Below are positions 15,387-24,477 of a stretch of DNA of 26,429 nucleotides, one piece after another. The position numbers and the translations under genes were made by a program. The stretch comes from Methanosarcinales archaeon (GTDB lineage: Archaea > Halobacteriota > Methanosarcinia > Methanosarcinales > Methanosarcinaceae). Numbering within the stretch: the stretch's first letter is position 1; every line of letters starts with the position of its first letter. A model generated the notes under the pieces. The model worked only from the letters and a program-made list of their open reading frames with translations. It was not told where the DNA came from and ran no database searches. The stretch lies in contig JAAXQB010000073.1 in assembly GCA_012329085.1 (NCBI GenBank), positions 1-26,429 of the forward strand, read 5' to 3'.

Positions 15387-15566
15387 ATTAGAAATTTCTC
15401 TCAGTATGTAATAAACGCTCGTTCTCTTTGAGAACGAGCAAACGCTCGTTCGTTCGAAAATCAAAGATTTTCTCATACGCTCATTCATTCTGAATGAGCT
15501 TTCCGAACAAGCTTTACAAATTATCTATTATTAAAAAAATTCTAACAGAAAATCTCTGATTTTCTA
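15387..15566 (+). repeat. Hairpin array, copy I
   Basis: GAAATTTCTC at 15391-15400 is a G-module remnant. Perfect hairpins follow: GCTCGTTCTC (15417-15426), loop TTT, GAGAACGAGC (15430-15439); GAAAATC (15456-15462), loop AAA, GATTTTC (15466-15472); GCTCATTCA (15479-15487), loop TTC, TGAATGAGC (15491-15499); AGAAAATC (15547-15554), loop TCT, GATTTTCT (15558-15565). All loops are 3 nt. Confidence 0.8.
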
Positions 15567-15672
15567 TATAATATGCACTTATTATAAGAGATACAAATCA
15601 AATAATTTAATGCTATTTTTAAAAAATACATATTTGCAAATCATATACTATAAAATAATATAAAATAATATC

Positions 15673-17256
15673 ATGAAATATATAATAGTAACGGGTGGCG
15701 TAATGAGCGGACTTGGTAAAGGAATTACTGCCGCATCAATTGGAAGAAATTTAAAATCTCGTGGGCTTTCAGTTACAGCCATTAAGATTGACCCATATAT
15801 AAACATAGATGCAGGAACTATGAGTCCTTTTCAGCACGGAGAAATTTTTGTATTAAAAGATGGGGGCGAAGTAGATCTTGATCTTGGAAATTATGAACGA
15901 TTTTTAGATATTGAATTAACAAGAGATCACAATTTAACAACAGGGACTATATACCAATCTGTTATTTCAAAAGAAAGAAGGGGTGAATATCTTGGAAAAA
16001 CTGTTCAAATAATCCCTCACATAACTAATGAAATAAAAACAAGAATACGGGCTGTTGCAGAAAAAAGCGGTGCATCCATTTGTTTAGTTGAAGTTGGTGG
16101 CACTGTTGGAGATATTGAAAGTATGCCATTTCTCGAAGCTATGCGGCAAATGCAAATGGAAGAGAAAAAAGAAGATGTTGCATTTGTACATGTTACGCTA
16201 GTGCCATTAGATGCTCAAAAAGATCAAAAAACTAAGCCAACACAACATTCTATAAAAGATTTAAGGGAACTTGGCATATCTGTTGATGCGATTGTTGCAA
16301 GAAGCGAAAAGCCATTAACTATCGATTCAAAATCAAAAATATCTTTATTTTGCGATATACCAGTCGAAGCTGTAATAAGTGCAAATACTGTTGATGATAT
16401 TTACGAAGTACCTCTTATGCTTGAAAACGCAAATTTTACAGACTATTTTATGAGAATATTAAAATTAGAATCAACAGATAAAAAAGACACTTCATGGAAT
16501 GAGGTGGTCTCAAAGATGAGAAATCGAAAAGGTGAAGTAAAACTTGCAATTGTTGGCAAATACACACACCTTGAAGATGCATATCTTAGTATTGTAGAAG
16601 CTATAAAACATGCTTCGATTGAAGTTGGTTGTAATGTAATTAATAGTTGGATTGATTCAGAAGAATTTGATTTAAATCCTGAAAAAGTCGAGATATTGTC
16701 TGAATATGATGGTGTACTTGTGCCGGGTGGTTTTGGAGAGCGAGGGACTGAAGGTAAGATTCTCGCAATCAAATATGCGCGAGAAAATGACATACCTTAT
16801 TTGGGACTGTGCCTTGGAATGCAATTAGCTGTTGTTGAGTTTGCAAGAACCGTAGTAGGTTTAGAACATGCAAATAGTATAGAATTTGATCAAAATACAC
16901 CGCATAAAGTTATTGATATTCTCCCTGAACAAAAAGAAATAATTGATATGGGTGCAACAATGAGACTTGGTGATTATGAAGCAGAACTTATGGATGGAAC
17001 TCAAGTTTATCAAATATATGATAAACGAATAATCATAGAGAGGCACAGACATAGGTATGAAGTAAATCCAAAATATATAGAAGATATGGAATCGTATGGA
17101 TTGATATTTTCTGGAAAAAATAACAATCGAATGGAGATACTTGAAATCCCTGATAAAAAATTCTTTTTTGCATCACAATTTCATCCAGAATTTAAATCTC
17201 GTCCCGGAAAACCATCTCCCTTATTTAAGGCATTTATAGAAGCTTTGATTAATTAA
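15673..17256 (+). CDS. pyrG: CTP synthase
   Basis: PyrG aminates UTP to CTP with glutamine and ATP in the cytoplasm. The 527-residue protein has the synthetase domain first: GVMSGLGKG (9-17), [21 protein letters not shown] and [24 protein letters not shown]. The glutaminase domain follows: PGGFGERG, the nucleophile Cys380 in GLCLGMQ, and FHPEFKSRP near the end. The length is full and all motifs are intact. A hairpin array lies within about 110 bases upstream. The dCMP deaminase gene 273 bases downstream also acts on pyrimidine nucleotides, but the gap argues against one transcript. Confidence 0.97.
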   Translation: MKYIIVTGGVMSGLGKGITAASIGRNLKSRGLSVTAIKIDPYINIDAGTMSPFQHGEIFVLKDGGEVDLDLGNYERFLDIELTRDHNLTTGTIYQSVISKERRGEYLGKTVQIIPHITNEIKTRIRAVAEKSGASICLVEVGGTVGDIESMPFLEAMRQMQMEEKKEDVAFVHVTLVPLDAQKDQKTKPTQHSIKDLRELGISVDAIVARSEKPLTIDSKSKISLFCDIPVEAVISANTVDDIYEVPLMLENANFTDYFMRILKLESTDKKDTSWNEVVSKMRNRKGEVKLAIVGKYTHLEDAYLSIVEAIKHASIEVGCNVINSWIDSEEFDLNPEKVEILSEYDGVLVPGGFGERGTEGKILAIKYARENDIPYLGLCLGMQLAVVEFARTVVGLEHANSIEFDQNTPHKVIDILPEQKEIIDMGATMRLGDYEAELMDGTQVYQIYDKRIIIERHRHRYEVNPKYIEDMESYGLIFSGKNNNRMEILEIPDKKFFFASQFHPEFKSRPGKPSPLFKAFIEALIN

Positions 17257-17529
17257 TTATAAATATATATGTAATTAAATATTCTAACAACATTAATTTT
17301 AATAGACTGAAATATATCTTTGATAAAAAAATATTTGTATGATAAAGATTGGATTTGATTATAAATATTATACAATAATTTTTTATAATGATGTGAATAA
17401 AATATCTAAAAGATGCAAATTTATTATATATACATATATTTAATTTATTACATATATAAAAGATTTTTAAAATTACTTTATTTAATACACAACATAAATC
17501 AATTATAAATATAAATGAATTAGATTCAA

Positions 17530-18000
17530 ATGAAACAACGACCTTCCATAGATGAGTATTTTATAGAAATATCAAAAGTAGTTGCAAAAAGATCAACTTG
17601 TCTTAGAAATATAGTAGGGGCTGTAATTGTAAAAGATAAAAGAATATTATCTACAGGATATAATGGAGCACCACATAATTTAGATCATTGTATCGATATT
17701 GGGTGTATAAGGATTGATCAAAATATTCCATCTGGTACTAGACATGAGACATGCAGAGCAATTCATGCAGAGCAAAACGCAATTATACAAGCTGCAATAC
17801 ACGGCATTAGTATAAAAGATGCAACCATATATTGCACGCATCAGCCATGCATATTGTGTGCAAAAATGATTATTAATGCAAACATAAAAAGAGTTGTGTA
17901 TATTAATGCATATCCTGACAAGAACACACTACAATTTTTTTCAGATGCTGGAGTTGAGCTTGTAAATTATAATGAATCGAATGATTGTGATGAGATTTAG
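17530..18000 (+). CDS. dCMP deaminase-family protein (ComEB-like)
   Basis: A 156-residue zinc-dependent cytidine/deoxycytidylate deaminase. The zinc and catalytic signature HAE is at 79-81, and PCILC supplies Cys107 and Cys110. [12 protein letters not shown] (43-54) and [15 protein letters not shown] are typical of dCMP deaminases of the ComEB type. The expected reaction is dCMP to dUMP, feeding thymidylate synthesis. Two extra cysteines and a histidine (His53, Cys54, Cys59) match the second zinc site seen in some of these enzymes. It ends a run of plus-strand genes; the transporter island on the opposite strand converges on it. Confidence 0.9.
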   Translation: MKQRPSIDEYFIEISKVVAKRSTCLRNIVGAVIVKDKRILSTGYNGAPHNLDHCIDIGCIRIDQNIPSGTRHETCRAIHAEQNAIIQAAIHGISIKDATIYCTHQPCILCAKMIINANIKRVVYINAYPDKNTLQFFSDAGVELVNYNESNDCDEI

Positions 18001-18116
18001 TAATTGATTTATTGGTTGTTATATTGATATTATGATGCAATTTACTTGATTGAGGGGGGACGGAAAATTTATGATTTTATAAATTACATACAAAAACCAT
18101 ATTAAATTCTAAAATT

Positions 18117-18938
18117 CTACAACATTTGAAATACAAGTAGCTGTCCAAACAACCCTAAATACATTAAAATAAGAACAATTGCAATACCAAGAAGCCAAAT
18201 AGAACTAATAAACAAAAAATCACGCCGCGTAAATTTATATATTCGATAATATGTGCGATTTTCAAAAGCACCAAAAGCTCTGCTATCCATAGCAAGTGCT
18301 GTTCGTTCTGCCTTGCGAATGGCTGTTGATAATAAAGGAATTGCATATCGTTTAGTTTGTTCAAGCTTTATTTTCAAACCGCCACGATCTGGAATTCCGC
18401 GTATTTTATGAGCTGCCCTTATAACTGTCAATTCAAAATTAAGCATTGGTACAAAGCGATATGCTGCCATCACACTATATCCAATTTGATAAGGTACTTT
18501 CCATTGTTGCACAAGTGCACTTACAAAGCTATTAAAATTTGTAGTAAGTGAAAAAAGTAATGCACTCATAATAATTGTACACATCCGTAATGCTATAACA
18601 ATGGCAAAAACGATACCGCCCCAATACACTGTAATAGGACCCGCTTCAAAAACAATTGTTGTATCTCCCACTAATTCAACTGATACGAAAAAAGGATAAG
18701 TAGCAACAAAAATAAAACTAAAAATCAATAAAGGAATAATAATTTTAGAATAATGCAACAATGGTATTTTACCCAATAGTAAAGTGACTAAACCAAACAA
18801 AGTGCAAAACATTGCCAAAGTCCACGGATCTGTTGCAAAAAGTGCCAACATAACTAATGGTGCCGTAGCTAGTATTTTACTAAGCGGATTCAATCGATGC
18901 AAAAAAGAATCTCCAAAATAATAAAAACTTTTCATCAT
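18117..18938 (-). CDS. ecfT: ECF transporter transmembrane subunit EcfT (YkoC-like)
   Basis: The coupling membrane protein of an energy-coupling-factor importer, 273 residues, with helices about 24-60, 65-85, 100-130 and 245-268. The two coupling motifs that contact the ATPases are AAHKIRGIPDRGG and AMDSRAFGAF, the usual A-R-G-type pair on the long cytoplasmic helices. LNPLSKILATAPLVMLAL near the N-terminus is typical of the CbiQ/EcfT family. The start overlaps the ecfA stop by one base (TAATG), so it is translated from the same message. In YkoEDC-type systems the matching gene is ykoC. Confidence 0.92.
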   Translation of the reverse strand: MMKSFYYFGDSFLHRLNPLSKILATAPLVMLALFATDPWTLAMFCTLFGLVTLLLGKIPLLHYSKIIIPLLIFSFIFVATYPFFVSVELVGDTTIVFEAGPITVYWGGIVFAIVIALRMCTIIMSALLFSLTTNFNSFVSALVQQWKVPYQIGYSVMAAYRFVPMLNFELTVIRAAHKIRGIPDRGGLKIKLEQTKRYAIPLLSTAIRKAERTALAMDSRAFGAFENRTYYRIYKFTRRDFLFISSIWLLGIAIVLILMYLGLFGQLLVFQML

Positions 18939-20692
18939 TATTGTGTAATTCCTTTATCCAAATATGGCACAGTTTTTAATAATTCCAAAAATTGACTAAT
19001 AGTAAAAAATTCAGGCCAATCAGTATTTTTCTCGGTTAAACAACGCGAAAGCTCGGCAATCGGTGGCAGTGTTAAATTTGCTTTTGCCAAAAGCTCAGGC
19101 TGTGTAAATACTTCTTTAACAGTTCCATAAAAATATATTTGCCCATCAATCATCACCGCCACATGTTTAGCATATTCTGCAACTAAAGCCATATCATGTG
19201 TGACCATAATCACGGTACATCCTTCGCCATGCAGACTTTTAAGCATCTGCATTAAATTATCAGCATTGCGTTGATCTTGTCCAAAAGTTGGCTCATCCAA
19301 TATCAATATTTTTTGACCAACTGCTAACATTGTTGCAACACTTAAACGGCGTTTTTCACCATGACTAAGTGTAAAAGGATTTGCTTTAGCCAATTGTTTT
19401 AAACCAAACTTTGTTAACAGATAATCAGTTCGAGTTTTAATTTCATCCTCCGCTAAACCCATCACTTGCAGTCCATAACTTACTTCATGTTCTACCGAAT
19501 CAGTGATAATTTGATGTTCTGGATTTTGAAATACAAAGCCTACTTGTTTAATCAGTTCTTTATATGCTATTTTACTAATATCCATATTATTTAAAAGAAT
19601 TTTCCCTTTTTGTTGTCGTAAAATACCCATCAGCAATTGTGCCAAGGTTGTTTTACCAGCTCCATTTGGTCCAACAAGTGCCAAAAAATCACCTTCGATA
19701 ATATTTAAATTAACATCTCGAATAATGGTCTTTTGATTGTATTTAAATGATAAATTTCGCACTTCTATAATACTTGGTTTGCCATCACAATCATCACAAC
19801 AAAAATTAAATGAATTTTTATTTATATGTGGTAGCACTTTTTTTAAAGTTTGTTCTGCTTGTGTTATTGTAAGTGGAAGTGATGGTATTTCAACTCCAAA
19901 TAATCTTATTTTATGTGCTAAGCATACTGTTTGTGGTATCCAAACACCGTATTGCAGTAAATCAGATACTTTATCATTAAATATTACTTCTGGTGAACCA
20001 TCATATACAACAGTTCCCTTTGCAGACAATACTAACACACGATCAATTAAATCCATCAATTCATCTAATTTATGTTCGATAATAATGATAGTAAATTTAC
20101 CAGTTTGTTTAAGCTTTGCAATAGTTTCAAAAACTTGCTGTGTACCAATAGGATCTAAATTAGCAGTTGGTTCATCAAAAATTAATATTTTTGGTTGCAT
20201 TGCCAATAAACAAGCTATTGCTAAGCGTTGTTTTTCACCACCAGAAAGTTCATCAAGTTGCCGATGACGACAATGTAACATACCTACCTGTTTTAAAGCG
20301 TCATCGATAAGATTGTCCATTTTTTGTCTATGAATGCATAAATTTTCCAATCCAAAAGTAATTTCATCCTCTACAGTCATGGTCACAAATTGAGATTCTG
20401 GATCTTGAAATAAAATACCGACTTCTTGGGTCAGGGAAGAAATATAAGTTTCTTTTGTATTCATTTTAGAGATAAATACGCTACCACTCATTTTACCACT
20501 AATTTTTTGCGGTATAAGTCCATTAAAACTCAAAGCAAGTGTACTTTTTCCAGAACCAGACGACCCCAACAAAAGCACTGTTTCTCCTTCTGAAATTTCA
20601 ACATTAACTCCTGAAAGAGCTGCTATTTTACGCCCTGTGTATTTAAAATGTAAATTTTCAACTTGAATTAAACTTTTAGTTGTTTTATTCAT
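18938..20692 (-). CDS. ecfA: ECF transporter double ATPase (YkoD-like EcfA)
   Basis: A 584-residue fusion of two ABC ATPases that powers import with EcfT and an S component. First domain: Walker A GSSGSGKS (43-50), Q-loop Gln96, LSGGE (149-153), Walker B ILIFDEP. Second domain: Walker A GPNGAGKT (341-348), signature changed to LSHGE (442-446), Walker B ILILDEP. The linker holds a Cys-rich CCDDCD (298-303), which is unusual. Single-chain double ATPases with a YkoE-type S gene match the bacterial YkoEDC system for hydroxymethylpyrimidine/thiamine import. Base composition looks less AT-rich than the methanogen genes nearby, hinting at transfer from bacteria. Confidence 0.93.
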   Translation of the reverse strand: MNKTTKSLIQVENLHFKYTGRKIAALSGVNVEISEGETVLLLGSSGSGKSTLALSFNGLIPQKISGKMSGSVFISKMNTKETYISSLTQEVGILFQDPESQFVTMTVEDEITFGLENLCIHRQKMDNLIDDALKQVGMLHCRHRQLDELSGGEKQRLAIACLLAMQPKILIFDEPTANLDPIGTQQVFETIAKLKQTGKFTIIIIEHKLDELMDLIDRVLVLSAKGTVVYDGSPEVIFNDKVSDLLQYGVWIPQTVCLAHKIRLFGVEIPSLPLTITQAEQTLKKVLPHINKNSFNFCCDDCDGKPSIIEVRNLSFKYNQKTIIRDVNLNIIEGDFLALVGPNGAGKTTLAQLLMGILRQQKGKILLNNMDISKIAYKELIKQVGFVFQNPEHQIITDSVEHEVSYGLQVMGLAEDEIKTRTDYLLTKFGLKQLAKANPFTLSHGEKRRLSVATMLAVGQKILILDEPTFGQDQRNADNLMQMLKSLHGEGCTVIMVTHDMALVAEYAKHVAVMIDGQIYFYGTVKEVFTQPELLAKANLTLPPIAELSRCLTEKNTDWPEFFTISQFLELLKTVPYLDKGITQ

Positions 20693-20704
20693 GTTTTTTA
20701 TCTC

Positions 20705-21319
20705 TTATATCTCATTTTGAAATTTTTGTCCAACAGCATAACCACTCAACACCCCAGTTTTAGCTATTGTATCAGCTAATATTTTTGATGCACAACCACT
20801 TATTGCACCAGTAGTTATTGAAACTATAATAATTAAAATTTGTATATTTATTGATAATAAATTCACATCTGCAATTATCCACATAGCTATGGTGCAAAAT
20901 AATCCTGCTACAATTCCAGCAATCATAAGAATGGAAATATTATAATTTCGATAACGGTTTACTAAAAAAACTAATTCGCAAGGAATTCCAACTAAAAGTA
21001 AATTCATAATTACAAGCATTAACCAACCAGTCGGGGAAAATGGTATTCTAATTATTGATATTATTGATTGAATAAGTAAAACTGCACCCGGACGACGAAT
21101 AATATATGCAATAAAAATAGGCGGTATAAACCACATGCCTTGTACAGCACTTATTGCTAATGGTCCTAATGGTAGAATAAACATCATATATAAATAAGTT
21201 GCAAACATAAAAAAAATAGCAAAAACAATCGAAATTGTTGCAGTTATCAACAAATCACGCGTAGTCCAATTAATTAAATTATTTTTTTCATTGGATATTT
21301 TTTTTATTACCATTAACAT
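20705..21319 (-). CDS. ECF S component 1, YkoE family
   Basis: A substrate-binding membrane subunit of 204 residues with about six helices, of the YkoE family (PF09819), proposed to bind thiamine or its hydroxymethylpyrimidine precursor. Family landmarks are WTTRDLLITATISIVFAI near the N-terminus, MWFIPPIFIAYIIRRPGA in the middle, FSPTGW, then NRYRNYN and the C-terminal KILADTIAKTGVLSGYAVG. It sits 12 bases upstream of ecfA and is the S gene most directly linked to the energizing module. Two paralogues lie further upstream. Start could be Met3. Confidence 0.87.
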   Translation of the reverse strand: MLMVIKKISNEKNNLINWTTRDLLITATISIVFAIFFMFATYLYMMFILPLGPLAISAVQGMWFIPPIFIAYIIRRPGAVLLIQSIISIIRIPFSPTGWLMLVIMNLLLVGIPCELVFLVNRYRNYNISILMIAGIVAGLFCTIAMWIIADVNLLSINIQILIIIVSITTGAISGCASKILADTIAKTGVLSGYAVGQKFQNEI

Positions 21320-21639
21320 ATTTTTTATTTTATTATTTGAAAATTAGTATTTCTAATATATTGCAGTTATTGCATATAATTATATACTATTTTCAAAGAA
21401 TTTTAATAATATAAAAATTTATTTTATATGATAACTCATAATGTATAAAATAAAATTTATCTTTAATTTTATGGTGTTGTATTCTTATAAATTTTTTGAT
21501 TTTTCAATAATTTTATATTTTTATCTCCAATACAAAATAAAATAAAGAATTTATAAGAGTAAAATCACAAACAATACATATAATATATTCCACTATCCAT
21601 TTAATTATTAATATGCAAATCATATTTCTATTTTTAAAT

Positions 21640-21708
21640 TCATAAAAAAATGTAGCTACCATTTTCTTTACTTTTTAATGGTGTTTTGCAGCAAAATATA
21701 CACACCAT
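21640..21708 (-). CDS. Possible 22-residue Cys-rich peptide or gene remnant
   Basis: On the minus strand AAAAGGAGTGAC precedes an ATG opening a 22-residue frame, MVCIFCCKTPLKSKENGSYI and two more residues, ending TGA. The GGAG site is the best ribosome-binding match I see in the gap, and the peptide has Cys3, Cys6 and Cys7. It may be the start of a truncated zinc-ribbon gene, a leader peptide, or chance. Confidence 0.22.
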   Translation of the reverse strand: MVCIFCCKTPLKSKENGSYIFL

Positions 21709-21777
21709 GTCACTCCTTTTGAAAAATTTCAATTAGATAGTTATAAATACTTATTTTTAATCAAAATATAAGTTTAA

Positions 21778-21822
21778 AAAATTAAAAATTTCTTTTTGTA
21801 TATAATTTTACAAATCATATAT
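21778..21822 (+). repeat. Decayed repeat, copy L
   Basis: A G-module remnant (AAAAATTTCTTTTTG) followed by a T module GTATATAATTT, TAC, AAATCATATAT at 21798-21822 with two mismatched pairs. It is one of the few traces of the repeat family inside the transporter island. Confidence 0.45.
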
Positions 21823-21936
21823 AATTAAAAATTGTATAAAATAGAAATTATAATTATAATTTTTTAATCATGCATTTCAAAAGGCAATATCATTAAAATG
21901 ATGAGTATTATAATTAAATTATTCAATAGAATTTTT

Positions 21937-22539
21937 TTAAATTTCTTCTTGAAATTCTTGTCCAATACTATAACCACTTAACACTCCAGTCTTAGCAATC
22001 GCATCAGCTAATATTTTTGCAAGTAAACCAGCCATGCCACCTCCAAATAATACACTTATAATAATTAATATTTGCATAATCATTTCCATATCAATAAAAC
22101 CCAATGGAATTATCACAAGAGCCATATGTAAAACATTTGCTAAAATACCTGCAATCATTAATGTAAAAAGATTAAAATTGCGATAACGAGTTGATAAAAA
22201 AGCTAATTCTGTGGGAATCCCTAATATCACTGCCAATAGAATAGTCATCCACCCAAATGGTGAAAATGGTACTTGAATAATACCAATTAACAACTGGCAA
22301 AACAATGCTGCACCTGGACGCCGTAAAATATACATTGTAAATATTCCAGAAATAGCCCATATACCACTTGCTATACCTCCTGCAATTAATCCAAGTGGTA
22401 TAATAATAAACATGTAAAAATAAGTTGCTATTATGATGATAATTGTAAAAACAAGTGAAATTGACGCCATTACAAGCAAATCACGCGTAGTCCAATTAGA
22501 TAAATTTATATTTTTATTTAACATAATTTGTTTTATCAT
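21937..22539 (-). CDS. ECF S component 2, YkoE family
   Basis: A 200-residue paralogue of S1 and S3 with the same helix layout: NWTTRDLLVMASISLVF at the N-terminus, YILRRPGAALFCQL, FSPFGWM, STRYRNFN and a C-terminal KILADAIAKTGVLSGYSIGQ ending FQEEI. It differs from S1 and S3 mainly in the membrane segments that would line the binding site, so a different but related substrate is possible. It lies 61 bases downstream of S3, probably co-transcribed, and 617 bases upstream of S1. Confidence 0.86.
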   Translation of the reverse strand: MIKQIMLNKNINLSNWTTRDLLVMASISLVFTIIIIIATYFYMFIIIPLGLIAGGIASGIWAISGIFTMYILRRPGAALFCQLLIGIIQVPFSPFGWMTILLAVILGIPTELAFLSTRYRNFNLFTLMIAGILANVLHMALVIIPLGFIDMEMIMQILIIISVLFGGGMAGLLAKILADAIAKTGVLSGYSIGQEFQEEI

Positions 22540-22600
22540 TTATGTAAATTCGTTATTTTTATAAAAAATTTATTTATTACACGACATCATTCAATTTTTT

Positions 22601-23200
22601 TTAAACTTCTTCTTGATATTCATGTCCTATTGCATAACTGCTTAACACTCCTGTTTTTGCAATCGCGTCTGCCAATACTTTTGCAAACCATCCAGCTGCT
22701 ACACCGCTGATTATCGTAAGTACGACAACTATCATTTGAAATTCCATTGACAATTCATTTAAACCATATGGCACCCATGCAACTGTTGTACGAAGCAATC
22801 CCGCTGAAATACCAGATAACATCAAAACAAATAAACTATAATTGCGATAGCGAGTTCCGTAAAAAACCAATTCGATTGGAACTCCAACTATAAATGCTCC
22901 AACAAGTTCCATCCACCCATATGGGGAAATAGGCACTAAAATTATTCTAATCATCAATTGACTAAGCACGACTGCACCGGGACGGCGTAAAATATCTCCC
23001 ATAAAAATAGCTGGTATGAACCATATTCCTTGACCTAATGTTTGTGCTAATAGTCCTAATGGTCTAATAAACAATATAAACATATATGATACAAATAATA
23101 AAATTATAGCAAAAACAATAGATATTACGGCTGTAATCATTAAATCACGCGTAGTCCATTTAGACAATAATTTCTTTTTAGTTGATATGATTTGTGCCAT
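22601..23200 (-). CDS. ECF S component 3, YkoE family
   Basis: A 199-residue paralogue, first gene of the transporter group on the minus strand. SKWTTRDLMITAVISIVFAI, GIWFIPAIFMGDILRRPGAV, ISPYGWMEL, GTRYRNYS and KVLADAIAKTGVLSSYAIGH mark the YkoE family. Like its neighbours it has a short basic N-terminus and ends in EYQEEV. It lacks its own ATPase and presumably shares EcfA and EcfT with S1 and S2. Confidence 0.86.
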   Translation of the reverse strand: MAQIISTKKKLLSKWTTRDLMITAVISIVFAIILLFVSYMFILFIRPLGLLAQTLGQGIWFIPAIFMGDILRRPGAVVLSQLMIRIILVPISPYGWMELVGAFIVGVPIELVFYGTRYRNYSLFVLMLSGISAGLLRTTVAWVPYGLNELSMEFQMIVVVLTIISGVAAGWFAKVLADAIAKTGVLSSYAIGHEYQEEV

Positions 23201-23981
23201 AATTATTATTTATTTAATATTTTTTTTTATTTTAACTTATATATACAATTTTTAAAAATTATATTCAATTATATTTTTTGAACTTATTTAGAAATAATTT
23301 ATGATAAAAAATGGAGCTAAACACATACAATAAATGTAATTAATAAATTCAATATTACTTATTTTAAGTTTATCTTACATCAAGCACGAGTGTTCCATGC
23401 ATAAAATATACTTGTATTATTTGGTATATTTCAATTATTTAGCCCACTCAAATTGTAATAATAGAATTAATATTATATATAACTTTCGTAATACATTTTT
23501 TCATAAAATCCCATCTAATGTAATCGATTTTATTATATTTTTTTAGGATCTATTTCATTTTACCTAATAATTTATATCAAAATTTTCAAAAATTTTTGAA
23601 ATCATTTCATTCTCTCAAAAATTTAAATCATTATGCTTAACAATTATTTTAAAAAATATCTGCTGATTAATAAATGTTAGGTTTTTATTCGTGCCACATA
23701 ACTTATTTATATGAAACTTTAATCATTTTCATAAAAATTAAAGATTTGATGAATAAGTCGTTTTAAGATTAATTTACATTATAAAGAATTTTGATTTACT
23801 TCTTTTTTTACCCCATCATTTATATACTTTTATAGATTTTTCAATAGCTCATTATCTGTAGAAGAATGAGTGTTTATTTTGAAGGGAGGAGGTTTTCAAA
23901 ATCCTTTTATATGTTTTTTTATAATATTCTATTGAATTTTTTTTTCATAATTTTATATCATTAATTTTAAATTTTATTAAA
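23201..23981. other. Long AT-rich intergenic region
   Basis: 781 bases without a supportable gene on either strand. It must contain the promoter of the transporter group near 23201-23300. It also holds one decayed C-type hairpin (23847-23875) and a purine-rich GAAGGGAGGAGG at 23881-23892 that is not followed by a credible start. Confidence 0.5.
23847..23875. repeat. Hairpin repeat fragment, copy J
   Basis: C-type arms GCTCATT (23847-23853) and AATGAGT (23865-23871) with an 11-nt loop, followed by GTTTATTT as in other copies. It is the first repeat trace to the right of the transporter genes. Confidence 0.45.
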
Positions 23982-24464
23982 TTATATAATTAAATTTTTA
24001 GCAAATTTTCTTGCATTTTCAAAATCTTTTTCATTAGGCTTTCCTTTATTTATTCCGCCAATAAATTTAAATGGTCCAGCAGTATCAAATCCCCGACAAT
24101 CGAATTCCCCAATAATATCAAAAGCTTTATTTATTAATTCTTTTCTTAAAGGAACATGAAAATGAGTGATTCTGTGCCAAATATTATAAGTAAGGTTTCC
24201 TGTATTGCTCATGCCACTAGTCGAGAAAATAAACGCTTTTTTCACCTTCAAATTAGGAAGTTTATCAATTAACCTTAATAAGCTTTTATGATGTTGTCCA
24301 AAATAAATTCCAGAACCAAATCCAATTAAGTCATATTTAGACAATTCATTCATATTAACTTCGGTTGTTTTAATTAATTCCGCATTTAAAATTTCTGCCA
24401 TTGTTTTAGCTATTTTCTCCGTATTTTTATGATGTGTTGAAGTATAAATTATTAAACTTTTCAT
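23982..24464 (-). CDS. Flavodoxin family protein
   Basis: A 160-residue flavodoxin-fold protein. The FMN phosphate loop is YTSTHHKNTEKIAK (7-20); GFGSGIYFGQHHKSLLRLID covers the second FMN loop, and FIFSTSGMS the third. It resembles the short flavodoxins related to menaquinone-dependent protoporphyrinogen oxidase (HemG-like) more than long-chain flavodoxins. It probably carries electrons in the cytoplasm; the partner is unknown. It starts 13 bases after the stop of the methyltransferase-like gene, so the two likely form an operon. Confidence 0.85.
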   Translation of the reverse strand: MKSLIIYTSTHHKNTEKIAKTMAEILNAELIKTTEVNMNELSKYDLIGFGSGIYFGQHHKSLLRLIDKLPNLKVKKAFIFSTSGMSNTGNLTYNIWHRITHFHVPLRKELINKAFDIIGEFDCRGFDTAGPFKFIGGINKGKPNEKDFENARKFAKNLII

Positions 24465-24477
24465 ATTTTTATTCCAT

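Larger units (their letters stand above)
15297..15672. other. Intergenic region upstream of pyrG: microsatellite plus hairpin array
   Basis: No gene. A TAA/AAT trinucleotide tract starts just after the previous stop (15303-15354), followed by at least four hairpins of the repeat family (15387-15566) and about 100 AT-rich bases that must hold the pyrG promoter. Confidence 0.7.
21320..21936. other. AT-rich gap between S components 1 and 2
   Basis: 617 bases with no full gene. It holds a decayed repeat (copy L, 21778-21822) and one very short minus-strand frame with a strong ribosome-binding site (21640-21708). No thiamine-pyrophosphate riboswitch core is seen. The rest is AT-rich sequence in which an internal promoter for S1-ecfA-ecfT may lie. 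Confidence 0.5.

Noticed and set aside
15417..15499. Possible small CRISPR array from repeated GCTCATTC/GAATGAGC units
   Set aside because: Spacing is irregular, each unit is itself a hairpin of varying sequence, there are no uniform spacers and no cas genes.
23201..23400. Possible TPP riboswitch upstream of the YkoE-type genes
   Set aside because: No CTGAGA or other conserved thi-box segments are visible on the minus strand upstream of S3 or in the gap upstream of S1.
23881..23937. GAAGGGAGGAGG as a strong ribosome-binding site
   Set aside because: The next ATG is about 18 bases away and opens only a 17-residue Phe-rich frame; spacing and product are not credible.
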